NCBI RefSeq assembly: GCF_901709675.1
Contig: NC_051095.1
Span: 5,145,956-5,209,955 of the forward strand
DNA from: Syngnathus acus
Taxonomy: Eukaryota > Chordata > Actinopteri > Syngnathiformes > Syngnathidae
Reading direction: 5' to 3'
DNA: 64,000 nucleotides
Part shown: piece after piece, positions 50,427-63,700 of the stretch
Layout: every line of letters begins with the position of its first letter
How positions within the stretch are numbered: position 1 is the stretch's first letter
The notes under the pieces: model-generated
The model's input: only the letters and a program-made list of their open reading frames with translations
The model's database searches: none
Told to the model about the DNA's origin: nothing
Made by a program: the position numbers and the translations under genes

Positions 50427-53400
50427 TCAAAGGCCTTCCTTCTTTTGTTGTCTGTTGGAGCACATGACGCCGCTTCCGTTTGAATTCTGCCTGGAAACAC
50501 ACAATGAACATTGTTCTAATGTTCAAATCGAGTGATGCTGCGAAATTTACTGTCAGCCTCAAAACTGTACTGAAAACACGGTAAGAAATTAACTTAACAA
50601 ATAACACGAAAAAAATGCCGGAATTGCAATAATTGATTCGATTGCAATATTATGAGACTACTTGAATTAAGGTGCAAATTCAAATTACGTTAAGGGACAA
50701 AAATAAAATAAAATCACGTCGTCAAAATATGACAAAGATCCAGCCATAATTTTTTTTTTTCTAGGACAGATTTTTTTGTGTTATTACTGTTGTTACTCTA
50801 CTTTGGTAAACCGTGTTTAAAGACTGTAAAAATGTCTTTTCTTTATAGTCTGGAATCTACAGTAGTTGAGTAAAGTGGATAATGCCACTTACTGGAAATT
50901 GTAACTGCGGAGGGCCGCCTTGGAGAAGCCCCCGAAGGCGGGGATTCTGTCGGGGTATCGAACAATGATCCAGTTCCCCATCAGTTTGAAGTTCTGACCA
51001 AAGACCATGGAGGTAAGTTGCAAAAAGATCAGAAAGTTGGGGAGGTGTGTGCGAGGGGTGTTTCCCCACTCACGTGAAATAATCGGATGGCGTTGTCACA
51101 GCATTCCTGTTGCGTAAAGTTGACGAAGGCACAGCGTTGCTTGAGCAGGAGCTTGACGCCATGAACTGAACCCGCCCTGTCGAGGGAGAGGTCATTGTCA
51201 TCAACTTACGAACGGGCTCGCCGTGACTCTACGGGTCAAAGGCGCCATGCACACTAACTTGCTGAACATGTTGAAGAACAGCTCTTCCGTTACCATTGAG
51301 TTCACATTGCCCACCCACACTGGAAACAGTTCCCTGCGAGGGAAATAGATGCACGCTCAAAAACGCAGCAATCAAGCGGCAAAAAATAAACATGCTGGAA
51401 AGCAAGTAACAATAATAGAAACGGTGATATAGGTTGTTTTTTTTAACACAACATTTGAAAATTAAATCTGGAAACAATTAAAAAATATATATAATAAATA
51501 ATAATAATATAATAATCACTTATTATTCATATAAAATAAAATTCTGGCAATATCACATGGGGGAAAATGTTAAAAATGATGAAATTAGAATACCGTGAAC
51601 AAGTCTTAAAATCCGAGAATAGAAATGAATTATTGCCAAGAATAAAAGTCATTTATGAGTATAACATAATTGTAAAAAGAAATCATCTTTGAAGTTTCAA
51701 GTAAATAATCAAAATAAGTACAAAAAGTACAAATAAGTACAAAAAATGAGAATGAGGTTGAAACAAATATTCACAAACATCCCAAATACTACGAGGAAAC
51801 GTTAAGTTGTCCTTTCCCATGTGCCGACTGATCAAATAATATTCATGTGATTGACTTACGGATGACAATCCTCTTGACTTTGGATGTTGAAGGCGCTGTG
51901 GACCGCCCCGGGGTGTCTGGTCTTCTCGGGGGTTTCTGGAGCTGCCAGCACTTGGGGAGCTTGGATTTGGGGCTTTAATGCAGACAGCACCTCGCGTGCT
52001 TTCTTCACCGTCCCGTGTATAATCAAGGCATTTGAACTCTGCTCCCGCGTGAAGCCGTACTCCTGAAACGGAACGGTGGCGACGGCTCGTCAGTGGGAAA
52101 ACCTTCAAAGTCAAGGTGCCGGTGTGTACGCTAACCATCAGCTGCAGTATCTGCGTTTGCATCATTTCCTGAGCCGCCTCAGCACAAGAGGGATCCAGCT
52201 TGAGAACCCCCCGGAAGGCTTGCGCCGCCTCCTCATATCTCTGGTGAGGAGAGTAAGACGGTGCGAGCTTTAGTGACACCCAGATTTTATAACTTGACTA
52301 ACAATGTCCAACCTCATTTTTTCACTCAAACTTAGAAGCCATTCTCCAATAAGTTACCTTCCCTCTTCCCCCGTGTGGAAAAAAAAAACTGCAGCAGTGT
52401 GCATGGCTTGACGAAATGAACACCACAACCCAACGCGTAGTGAAAGATCAAAAAGTGGACAGTGACCTTCAAACCGGCTAAAGCCCGCCCCTTGCGAAAG
52501 AGGCCTTTAATCCAGCACGGGGACATCTTGAGGCATAACTCGGCGTCAGCCAGGGCCTTCTCATAGTCCTGCAACTTCTCCAAACAGAACGCTCGATTTC
52601 CAAACAACCTAAAAGGAAAAGTTGTGTTGCGTTAATGTTTTTTTTTTTTTTGAGACTTCAAAAATAAAGAAAAGATAAAAAAAAAAAAATGTAGGCCACG
52701 TAATGGTACCGACCTCATTTCCGTAGGATTGTACTGGATGGCTTGGGTAAAAAAATCCACCGCTAAATCATAACGTCCATCACGAGCGCATTCATTCCCC
52801 TGAGCTTTGAGAAATTCAAAAAGTGTTTATAGCCAACAAAAATGATGCGCAAATGAGTGGGAAAATGTGAGAACCCACTTGCGAGACGGTTGCTTATTTC
52901 AACATGATCGGTCAGCACCGAGCTGTCAGCAGAAACCTGTGGGGAAGCATGACAAAGATGGTCAGAAACAAAATTAGTTTTTTATCTTGGCAAGTTTAGG
53001 AACAATTGCGTGAAAATAAAACTAACTGAACTCTTGGAATTTGATACAATTTAACCGACATCATTTCATGTATATCTGAAATTGTGATGTGCCAGTATAT
53101 CATGTTCCAGTTTTATATCAATAAAATTAAAAAAGCAATTTTAAGGAGAATAAATGTTTGGGGAAGAAGTTGAAATTTTACAGTCATAATTTGATGAGAA
53201 TTTAATTCAAACTTTTTTCAACGAGAATCTAAAGTAAACAGTTGTAAGAAAAAAAATTGGAGTGTCCAACCTCCTTCTTGATGTCATTGTGGGATTCTTT
53301 GGGGAGTTGTGCTTGGTTGGGCGACTTCTTTTTCCCCTTCTCAGGTTTGGACTTGGCACCAAATTTATGCTGAATTCTTTGGGCCGTTTGACTCACAAAA

Positions 53401-55021
53401 CAACTTGTCAAATCCAGTTCCTTCAGAAGAATAAATTTGAAAAAATTAATCAATCAATCACTTTTGCGTTAAAATGTGTATAGAAGGTACAGTATATATT
53501 TTTAAATACAAATTCAAAATGTGATTTTGAAATAATATTGTGAAAACAAAACATATTTTAAGAGATTACCAAATAGCAGAAAGTTACTTGAGGAAAAAAA
53601 TAAACTAAAATAACAACTTTTAAAACCTTGTTGCTACCATCCTCGGAATGGCTTTCATCACTTTCCTCAGCTAGCGTGCCTGCTTCCGCTCCGACTTCAA
53701 ATCGAGCCTCCGCACCGTCTTGCGATTTGTCGCCAACCGCCAAATTCTCCTCAGCAGTGGACTGCTGCAAACCACTTGTAACCTTCCACACAGAGAACAT
53801 TAGCATAAGTAATGGGCCCATTCATTTCAAATAATTATTGCTATAATTTGTTAAAAATTACAGTTACTTACGGTGTTCTCTTTTTCCTTCTCCATTTTCT
53901 CTTGTCGCTTTCTTTCCTTCCGTTTCTTTGGCGAATAACACAATATGATCATAAGTGTACTTTCGAGTGCATCGTTGATACTGCTACTACAAGAAAGTTG
54001 GAGTCATCACTCCATTCTTGTGCTATGATATTCTGAGCTGCATTCCTTTATGGTTTTTAACACTGCGCTTTCCAAGCAAGCATACCTTTTTCTTCAGCCG
54101 CTTTTTTTCTGCCTTTTCTATGATTTTTTCCCGCTTTGGTAACCATTCATCATCCTACAAGAAAAGCGAGGCGTCAATATCCACGTGTTGATCCAGCAAC
54201 AAATAATAACAACGACGACGTACACTGTCTTCGATCTCTGCCATCAATTCTCGTTCGCTGTAGAATAAATCGAAATAATCGTACATTGTCCTTGAAGCAA
54301 GGGCCACCCCATTACTGGCATCAACTTCATCTTGGTAATCATATGGATCACTTGAGACTGTGAGGCAGAAAGACATGTTTTAAAACATGACAATGGCACA
54401 ATCCTATTATCAGCTCAGCTTTAGCAATAAAGTGTTAACTTTGACTAAATTAAAGCAGTAATATAGCAATGTTTATTCTGCCGTGACCGGCAACTAAACA
54501 GCTACCGTTATTTTGCAGGGGATATTGCGAGAACTTCAACTATCCTACGTAAAGCCAATAGTATTTTTATAATAATAAAAATAATCACCTCCGTTTCTAT
54601 AGGTTCGCTGTGTGAGAGAGAAAAAAGACAAGTTACAACACAATATATACAGTTTGCTTATTTCATCTCTTTTTATTGATCTAATCTTTCAAGTTTCACT
54701 TTCGTTTCCGGGGAAGGGAAACGTGCTGACTCATTGACCCGTTAGGAAAATAACATTGTCGCATAAAAAGGAGGGAATGCGGATGTTTGTATTGAAGAGT
54801 GCGGGTGTGTTCAACTTGAATGAAATGAACAATCAGAATCAAATGTTTACTTACGAATGGCTCCATTCTATTAAAATCTGAAAGAGAAGGGAAAATGATA
54901 AAGAGTTAAATCGATGGAAGGCAATACATTTCCAGCTAACTCGCGCGAGAAAACGAGCTTCTCTTCTAAACTTGACACAAACACAATGGGGAACGGGTAC
55001 CAAAAGTATTTCCTTACCCAT
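50427..55021 (-). CDS. TTC31-family TPR protein with C-terminal RRM
   Basis: Seventeen-exon model: 55018-55021, 54855-54877, 54589-54596, 54224-54350, 54086-54154, 53872-53925, 53627-53782, 53271-53420, 52879-52936, 52714-52804, 52467-52608, 52136-52240, 51860-52062, 51259-51333, 51074-51176, 50893-50993 and 50427-50490. The sum is 1533 bases (510 residues) with phases that all agree. In order it has an acidic N-terminus (DYQDEVDAS, YDYFDLFYSERELM), a lysine-rich coil (KAEKKRLKKK then KRKERKRQEK), an acidic linker, three TPR-like repeats at about 215-325 (GNECARDGRYDLAVDFFTQA, RLFGNRAFCLEKL, RYEEAAQAFRGVLKLDP), and an RRM at about 398-475 (RNP2 VWVGNV, RNP1 CAFVNF). The coil and TPR wording match TTC31; the human protein as I recall lacks the RRM. 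Function is unknown; RNA binding is inferred. The first three exons, one of 8 bases, are the least certain. Confidence 0.85.
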
Positions 55022-55140
55022 TGCTCCAATGTAAAAATAATGACAAAGTTATAAATCAATTAAACGTATAAAGTGATTATGATGTAATCGCTTAAACATA
55101 TTTCAGCTAACTTCTCGCATGACTCCGCTCTGGAGTGTCC
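54377..55140 (-). promoter_or_regulatory. 5' end and probable promoter of TTC31-like gene
   Basis: Holds the predicted small 5' exons (54589-54596, 54855-54877, 55018-55021) and, upstream of about 55025, the probable promoter. A simpler alternative start is the in-frame ATG at 54374-54376, reading straight into the 54224 exon. No TATA box is evident. Confidence 0.4.
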
Positions 55141-55793
55141 GGACACAGGTTGGGAGGCGGGACTTCCGGTTTTTGAGCGGAACTACGTCATTTGTAATTC
55201 TCCACCCTCGTCTTCATTTCACGCATCATTCGGTAAAAAATAAATCTATTGATATGGATTTCCTTTGCATCTTAAGACCTTGTGATTTTTTTAAAATATT
55301 GGCAGTATAATAATAATAATAATAATAAATTCTAAAAGCGTGTATTCAGTATACATGTTCAGTAAGAATAAAATGTACACAAAATATTCCTGATCTTACA
55401 TTTTGTATGTTTATTGAAAGAAAATATAAATCTCTTCATATTCATAGCTTCTTGACAATGTACTAAAAATAGCTTCAATGTGGAAAATATGACAGTCGAA
55501 TCATCATTTGTGGTTTAAAAAAAAAACTCATATATTTTCACATTATTAAGTCACATTTTTTTTAACCAGTGAATGCGCCTGTGACATTAAAACATGCATT
55601 ATTATTCAGTTCACACAGCTTTGTTCATTACAAATGCAATTGAGTAAAGCGTGTCGTAGTGTATCAGTAACAAAAAACGGATGTAGTAACTTGATTTAAA
55701 ACAGGTGGCCGATCTGGGTGCGCACGTTCACACACGTTCCCTTTCAAACTCTTTTTTTGGTCCTTCAGTTGGTCCAGTGTGGAAAGCGCCGGC
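55141..55793. other. Short intergenic interval and mfsd8 3' UTR
   Basis: AT-rich, with a short (TAA)n run near 55305-55330. A minus-strand AATAAA at 55410-55415, about 380 bases past the mfsd8 stop, is the likely mfsd8 poly(A) signal. Confidence 0.5.
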
Positions 55794-58700
55794 TCATTGT
55801 ATTGTCCTTCCGTGACGCACTGAGAAAGCGATGAGTCTGTGGTAGACACAGCTGAGGAGGACGATGGCCGCCACCACCATGATGCAGATGATAGTGAAGG
55901 CCCACCGAGGTCCGAGTAGGGTGTACACGTGGGAGACAAACACGGGGCCCAGAGTCCGTGCGCCGCTCCCTGATGCTGTCAGCCAGCCCATGTAGACGCC
56001 CTGAAAAAAGAAATCAAGGTGTACTCTCACATCTATCCCACTAAAATGGATAAACAAAAAAAAAGAGGTTGAGGTTTTAAGATCTTCACATAGATTAGCT
56101 CCTTCACCTGAGGCTTGGGTCCCAGGATTTTGGAATAGAGGGTGTAGGACATGACGTTGCAAGCCGGATAGCCCACACCGATGAGGAAATCTGAGGAGAT
56201 GTACTGAGCCAGGTAGATGGCAGGGGTGTACTGACACCAGGTCTGGTCATACGGGCAGCCGGTGGGCTCAAAAGAGCTGTTGGATGAGAGCTGACTGACC
56301 AATGAATTGTTTTTAAGGTCTAGGGAGAGGGAAACATAAGGTTATTTTCAAATGTCAGTATTGCCCACTCAAATATTTTGAAATACCTGCCCACTGGATT
56401 TTGGGGTAATGGCTTCCCCATGGAAGTAGAATAAAGAAGCCGCAGAATATGATGGCCAGACCGAGGAGCAGTACTGGACGATCCCCGACCCTGTAAAATA
56501 AAGCTCGGAAATAAGATATCATTTTTCATTTGAACGAGGGATTCGTGTATTTGGTTTACTTTTGTGCGGCTATTTTGACCACAAGAAACACCAGGATGGA
56601 TTCAAATCCGATACAGCAGATGATGATGCCGTTGTAGAAAACTGCCTCTCTCCTCGTCCACGCAAACATGTCCATGGACAAAGGTGTGGCGATCCTGTTC
56701 CAGAAAGGAGTCGCGATTACAAGGCTCAGCATCACGTCAGAGCAATGTGCCCACGTACGTCTCAAAAACGGCAAAAATGAACATGACAATGAAGAAGAGG
56801 ACATTCGATGTGAAGACGGCTAAGTGGTCGATGGTTTCTTCCGAGTCTTCGATGAGGTCCACCTCATCTGTAAAATGACGACATACCAGATTAGTGTTCC
56901 GACGGGAGACGCCCGTACCTTCGCCGTCTTACCTTCCGCGAGGTAGTTGATGGCATGGATGTGTCTCCCGTCATCATCGACTCGGTGCTCCCTATGAAAC
57001 GGAGACTCGTGAGTTGCACGAGCCTTGCTGCCCCTCTCCGGTTGTCAAACATTAGTTTCTTTCAAAAGACTTCACCTAAGCACCAAGACCACCAACAAGA
57101 TGTTGATGACACCAAAGATGGCCGCAAGTAAAGCCGGAGCAGTGTACATGTTGAGTTTTAGATGGATGAAGTCCACCGTGTAGCCCACTTCCCCGAGGAA
57201 CGACAAGCAAGCCTGCAGAGCTGATGGACATATGCAAGTATTACCATAAAAAAAAAAGAAAGAAATACACACAACATCAAGCCCATCAAATTTCTCAAGA
57301 CATACCAACTAGGTTCTTAAGCACACCCGGTGATTGTTTTTACTAGTAAAGATACCACCCACCAAAAATATCTACCAGTCTGGAAGATCATTCAGCAGAA
57401 AGAAACCCACTCCTTTTGCCACTAGAATTTTTTTCTACGGGATTTGGTACCAAAGAAATCTCATCACTGGTTGATATCTAGGTCTCATGAAGCAATACAG
57501 ACAGAAGAAAAAAAAAACTGTGAACTTGGAAGACCAAACACTCTGAATAATGGCGTCTCTGACATTTAAATCCAAAGCAAAAGGTTAGAGAGTGTCCTGG
57601 TGCTACGGTTTTATTTTACGGCTACTTGGATATCAACCAGTGGCCCAAACTGCTTTTGTAACAAGTCCCTGAGATAAATCTTTGGGTACCAACAGGAACC
57701 AAGACAGTGGGGCCCTGTAGCACGCTTTCAAGGGGGATTATCCAACTCATAGGTGTCTCTTCTGGATTCAGTAATAATCCATAATAACCTGGACCGAGGA
57801 TGAACCCTAAGGCTTGACACGCGCTCATGTTGGCCATGGCGTTCGTCCTCTCCTTCAACGACGTGGCTCCGGCAACGTATGATCTCACCACAGCAACATT
57901 ACCTGCCGCGACAGAATTAGTGTTAAAAAGTCTATCGATGAAATTGGAGTGCGTCGATTGCGTCTGATCCCGCTTAACATAGGTACCACCAGCCAAGGAA
58001 CTCTGTACCTTACGTTTGACTGCCATCTAGAGGCACACAGCCTAAGTTTCAATTGTACGAGTGTAAAACTATTTCATTTTGGCTTTGTTTGTATTGCAAA
58101 TTTTCACCGACTATGGCTGCATCTGAAATGTACCAATCATGATAAACGGGGGTTCAGTACATACGACATCATTTAGTGACGATTACAACCTGCTCCGAAG
58201 CCCACAAAAGCCCGTGAAATGAGTATGTGGTACTTGTCCCCAGTTGACGGCAGCGAAGCGTAGGCATAGTAGATATTGGCCGACAGGTTGATGACGATGG
58301 AGCACACCAGCGGCTCTCTGCGCTGCCGATGATTGGACCATAGGCCAAAAAAGGGCGATGCCACCATTTGGCCAAGACTGTAAGCTGCCACCACCCAGCC
58401 CAGGAAGGTGGCATCGGCGCTTTCATCAGACTTTTGCAAGTATGGCCACAGCGATGTTATTACGATGGTGAAACCTAAAGAGGAAGTGAATGAGACAATA
58501 AAATAAATATTGATACATTTTGTGGGAGTGTCTTTCTATAAGAAAAAAACCCCTCAATTTGATGCAGTGTTTTTGCTTACTTTTTAGCTATTGCCATCTT
58601 TACAAAATATGCAGGGAGATTTTTTTTTTCCTCACCAACGCTGCTGAGAAACATAGTGAAGTACATGACTCTGATCGACCTCCATCGGTTCTGGTAATCG

Positions 58701-58863
58701 TCATCAGTAACGTCATCACTGCGCAGAACAAGTTTCAATAAAGTTTACATACAAATCATAATTACTTGACATCTTGAAAAATAAAATAAAAAAATCACAC
58801 TGACCTTCTTGGTTCGTCCCGAAGTAAAGGAGTGTTTTCGTCCGAATCCACAAATTGAGACAT
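55794..58863 (-). CDS. mfsd8: Major facilitator superfamily domain-containing 8 (CLN7)
   Basis: Eleven coding exons: 58805-58863, 58636-58718, 58190-58474, 57789-57902, 57076-57220, 56933-56991, 56759-56867, 56560-56694, 56387-56490, 56108-56319 and 55794-56000. All have GT-AG borders and sum to 1512 bases, i.e. 503 residues (human 518). The protein is a twelve-helix lysosomal membrane transporter; human mutations cause CLN7 disease. The order of landmarks is as follows: an N-terminal acidic dileucine lysosomal-sorting motif (ENTPLL); [20 protein letters not shown] (first helix); [20 protein letters not shown]; a [12 protein letters not shown] loop (MFS motif A-like); [30 protein letters not shown]; a lumenal loop with N-glycosylation sites (NNS, NSS); then [20 protein letters not shown]. 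The match to vertebrate MFSD8 is strong throughout and nothing is missing. Confidence 0.97.
57230..57788. repeat. Inverted repeat inside mfsd8 intron
   Basis: The block at about 57447-57485 ('ggtaccaaagaaatctc...actggttgatatct') is mirrored at about 57628-57688 ('ggatatcaaccagtgg...gagataaatctttgggtacc'). The copies are diverged and lie in the intron after the GFILGP exon. It looks like remnants of one interspersed repeat inserted twice in opposite orientation. Confidence 0.5.
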
Positions 58864-60688
58864 CCTGGGTTAAATTATGATAAAAACAAAACAAGCTAGC
58901 TGTCGCACAACTGCAAAGCTACGAGAAGCTAACTCGCAAGCTGGTTTGTTAGCCACTGCAGCTAACATTCAACCCGTCAACAAGTTTGTTTCATTGACAA
59001 ATCCCACGCATAGTGTTAAATCGAGTCAAGCAGCCACGTCTTTGCATTCAGTGCGTGACTAAATGTCAGTAAAGCTGGACTCTGGCACCCGAAGCAACTT
59101 TGACATCTACCGCAAGTTAATGTCGCTGAGACGGACTCGTCCGGCGAGATTCCAAAATAAAATGCGCAATTAGACGGAAGCGCGTTTTGAGGGGTTTGGC
59201 AAGTCTGCTTGGAAGTGACCCAACAAATATACATAAAACATAATTTTCGCCGGAATAAATATTGACCAACACAATTAATGTATATAAACAATTTTATACT
59301 ATCGCGCGCCTGAAGGATTTTATTTTGAAAAGTCAACCGGAAAATGAGAATGGATTAAAGTTGGGGAGAAAAGGGAATGAAAAGAAACCTCGCATGATTC
59401 AAAAATAAATTGTGTTCATCCGCAAAGCCTTTTTTTTTAATTTTGTGGTAATGGGGGCGATATGTTGCAGTGTTGGTGTACATTTTGACCATTCGCCAGT
59501 TTAAAAAGTGACTAATAAAATGTATAAATGATGTAAATAGATTCAAGTGATGTAGTCCCTTGAACTTTACCTTGGGCCATTAAGAAAATTATTTTTAATG
59601 TGAAAAATAATCTCAAAACACGTTCGATCTTTTTAGACAGTTGACAAATTAATAGAAACAGATTGAGAAAAACAACAAAAGTGATTTCTTTAATCACGGT
59701 GAATATTTAGCACAATTCAGTCCTTCTTCCCTGAAATATTGTGAAACTGTACCCAAAAACTCACATCAAAATCCAGTTTAAAAAAAAAAACACAGTCATT
59801 GACTTTAATACAGATAATATGTACAGTAAAGTATGTACATAAAAGACAAAAACTTTAAGATCACGACTGTGGAATAATTACAATAGCCTATCTGTCGGAT
59901 GAATATCAGTAGCCTCTGTAGAGGTATGCTGCCGCTGCCGTCACACTGGTCTCATAGTTAAAGACTTCTTTTTATAATAATACTAACAATAATAATAATA
60001 CATAGACACACACTATACCTAAAATGATACCAGTTGAGAAGATACAAAGTCCATGAGTTGGCCTTAAAAGCAGTAATTCCCAACCACTGTGCTGCGAAAA
60101 ATTTTCAGATTTTCAATCTAATATATCTGCGGTATAAACCGGGAAAGTCGCCGCTTAACCAAGGAACAATGTTGCGTTTTACCAGGGTAATTTCAAAAAT
60201 ACCACTTGTAATATTACACCTTTTGGAACAGAAAGAAACCATTAATCTAAAAAACAACAACAAGACTTTCTTGAAAATATGGGCTTTTTGGTCTGAATTT
60301 AAAAAAAAAAAAAAGTTTACTGTTTTTCATCAGTCCACATACGTTGATATGCACTTATTTTTTTTAATGATATAACAATTTTATCGCAGTGTTTTGGCGG
60401 CCTACCGGGTGTCCCCCATTTGGGAGCCACTGCTTTCAAAGGCCGGAACGACGAGCTTTACACATTCTTGTTTGGTCATCAAAATGGCTCCCATGTGATG
60501 CTACTACATGTGCAGTTGATCCACGTCGCACAATTGCCGGGCTGCCACACCCCGAAGTCAAACGCCACTTTTTGTTCTTTGGCTTTTTTTCTCGTGTGTG
60601 AGACCGAAGGGTGCAGCTGATTTTAAAAGAGGACAAGTGTAGTCCTTCCATATTCCGTGTACGACAATGACGATGATGCCCGTGGGCA
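58864..60688. other. mfsd8 promoter side and intergenic sequence
   Basis: The first about 300 bases upstream of the mfsd8 ATG are moderately CpG-containing and probably hold its promoter. No TATA box stands out. Beyond about 59200 it is AT-rich with no recognised gene on either strand. The plus-strand frames at 60034-60375 and 60389-60620 have no domain. Confidence 0.45.
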
Positions 60689-60694
60689 TTTATT
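60689..60694 (-). promoter_or_regulatory. Poly(A) signal of recombinase-derived gene
   Basis: AATAAA on the minus strand, 59 bases past the stop codon at 60753-60755. Confidence 0.65.
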
Positions 60695-60752
60695 TTACAC
60701 AAAAGAGCGTTTGCTGGTGGTTGCTACCTTACCGCGCCACTTTTGTCCCAGC

Positions 60753-63700
60753 TCAACAGACAGCGGCAGCGGCGGCCATGGCGGCACTTTCGCGTCTGCC
60801 CTGCTTTTTCAGCAGCTGGATCCGGTTGTGCACGTAAAACTTGATGGCGCGCCAGTCGCGGTGGTTGCTGACGAGCAGCGGACAAAGCTCCAGACAGCGC
60901 TCACAGTCGGCCTTGGCGGGTACGCGCAGGTCGGCCAGGTTGCGGTTGAGGTGCGTTTCCACGGCGACGCGCTCCGCCTCCGACCACGGACGCTTCACCA
61001 CGCCCCGTTTCCCTGTGGGAGGTAAGCGCATTGCATGGATAAATACAAAAACTTACTAAAAACTGGAAATGAATAAGTACTTTAAAATGCCCATGAACAT
61101 GTTTAACTGTATAAAACAATTGTTAACTAACCCTTTTTTTTTTTTTTAAATCAATGAAATAATAAAGCTACATAAATAAATAAATAAATAAATAAATAAA
61201 AAGTTTTGGGGACACGATGAGATTGTCTTTAAAAAAAAAAAAAAAAAAATTAACAACATAAAAACAGTTGAAATAAAACTTTGTCCATGACTATGAGCAA
61301 TAACTGGCATTGGGAGTAACTCAAATTAGAAAATCAAGAAGGAAAAAAACCATTGCACAAGCTGTGTTGTGCTGTGTTATGTGATAAGCCGAAATGGAGC
61401 AAGCGTTACCTGATTTGGGTAACCTCCTTTTGGGAGCGCCGGCGGCTGACGGGCTGACTGCCGACGCGACTGGCGCCCTCTTTCTCTTCGGGGGTCTGCC
61501 CGGACCTTTCTTCTTCACGATCACCTCCACCTTTTCCGGCACCTCCTCCTTTACGTCTTCCGCCTCCGAGCCTTCCGAGAACGAGTCGACGGAGTTGCCG
61601 GACATCACTGCCGGACAGAAAAGACGTCTTGCAGTCAAAATGTGTTTGATAAGTCGACGGTTGGACACTATAGCAAAATTGAGAAAATGAAAGTTATTAA
61701 TGCTGAAATGTGTACGATATCAGTCACATGACCATTCCACGTTTTTGGTGCATATTAAAGCTCATTGCAGCCAATGCTAATCTTCCAGCGTGTTGTAGCG
61801 TAGGCACACGTAAGAAATCCGCTTCCGTATTAGCGAACGTTGCGTGTACACTTGCAATACTGTACACATATATTGTGTTTTTGACTATAACATGACCATA
61901 ATTCTAATTTTAAATTGCCATGGGCATAAAATATCAAAAGTATCTTCAGCAAGTGGCCTCCTTGTCTTACCGTCCAGCTCCAGGCAAATGTGCTGCAAGC
62001 TCATCCCGCGGAAGAGCACGCCCTCCTTCTCGCCGTACAGAACCACGCGGCCCACCTGCCCCATCAGGGAGGCGTCCCGCGTGATGGAGGAGCAGTTCTG
62101 CGTCACGTGGTACTCTGTCTCCAGAAAGCTCTCCAGGCGCTTGGTGGCGCCGCCTTGAGCTGAGCCCTCCTCCAGGAGCAGGAGCTGCGTGAGGATGGCC
62201 ACCTGCCGGCGCACCCGAGTCCCCGTGATGGCGCCGGGGTTCTTGACGCCGCTGGCCCGTGCCAGGTTCCTCAAGAGGTCCGTGCCACGGAGCGGGGTGG
62301 CGGGCGAGTGATAGGGGCGGGAGAAAACGTAGGGGCTCTCGGGGTCCACGCCCACGTCGGCGCTGGTTTGCAGGAGCAGGTCGAGGCAGGACTCGCAGTT
62401 GGGCGGCAGAATGAGGGGCTGGATGCGGCCGCGCTTTCCCATGACGCACGCCCTCGGGAGGTGGCAGAGGACCCTGCGCTCAAAGGGCGACAGGAGCGCC
62501 TCGGTGCCGCCGCAGGAACTCTCCTGCGGGGCGGCCCGCTTGCGGTAGTCCTGGATGGTGAGCTTGGCCACCTCGCACTCGCGGTGGCGGTTGTAGAGGA
62601 TGAGCAGCGAGAGGCTAGCGTGGCACAGCTGGCGCCAAGCCTCGGCCGAGCGCGAGCGGCCCAGCGACAGGAAGGAGGCGTGCTGCTGCTGCTGGAGGTA
62701 CGTCACCAGCGAGGACAGCGAGGACAGCAGCGGAGACATGTGGTGCCGCCGGGACCTGGAAGTAGATCGACACTCGTTAGAATGACTCCCGACTGGTACC
62801 GAAGCTACGATATGCATATGTTCAAGCAGCAGTTATTTGAAGGTTATAACTTTGCATCCTAATTTCAACTAGCCCGTCAATGGCGTTTTACATTTTAGGT
62901 TAGCATTAAGCTAATAACTCTCAATCAATTATTGGCTAAGTCAATAATTAGCACATCAATTTGACAATATCTGCTTCAGGGAACTATTTAAATGTTAACT
63001 TTTTAAGGGATGCTGCAAACCCAAGGAACTCTCTGCACCTTCTATTTTTGTTTGAAATCAAATAAGCCAAGTGAAAATTTTATCAGTCAGATATTGGGAA
63101 ATTTTGTAAATTGCTGTTCGTAGAAAATGCGGTAAGTATTGTAATAAGGGTAGGTTTTCAAGACGTTTGATATTTACGTTTTTCTTTTCGTTATATATTT
63201 ACAGTTTAACTCCTACTAGAGTCCAGGCAGGCAATTCTTAGCATCTTCAATAGTGCTTCAGTTCTGGGGGCTATTCACGGTTTTCAAAAACGCACACGGA
63301 CAAGTTTTAAATGATTCAGGGCCCAACCTGGTGTCCCCGTTCTTCTCCTCCGGTGTGTCACCGTCTCCATCCGCACTAAGGTCAAGATCTTCTTCCAAAT
63401 CGATGTCCGGTTCAGGTGTTGGAGGAGGAGCCAGGTCTTCTTGGACCGGCTCGGCCTCCACCTTTTGTTGCTCTTCGAGCTTCTCCCTCTTCATCCTACG
63501 ACCTCTCCTGGGAGGAGATGGGGGAGGAGGTGTAGGGCTCTTAACCCGGGGCGTCGGCGTAGGAGTGGAGCGTCTGGTGGTCGGCGGAGATGATCCGAGC
63601 GCCGCCTTCTTCTGAGCAGGCGGCGATACGGAGAGGGAGAAAGAAACAGCGCCCGGGCGGGTGCCCGGTGAGTCACGCTCCCTGGCAAAGAGCGAGGGCG

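Noticed and set aside
57622-58026. 134-codon minus-strand frame treated as a separate gene
   Set aside because: Its core is mfsd8 exon 57789-57902; the ends are intron read-through.
62308-62862. 184-codon plus-strand frame
   Set aside because: Antisense to the GC-rich recombinase-like exon, whose minus-strand frame has splice-phase continuity and family wording.
63253-63615. 120-codon plus-strand frame
   Set aside because: Serine/glycine-rich antisense shadow of the proline-rich exon 1 of the recombinase-derived gene.
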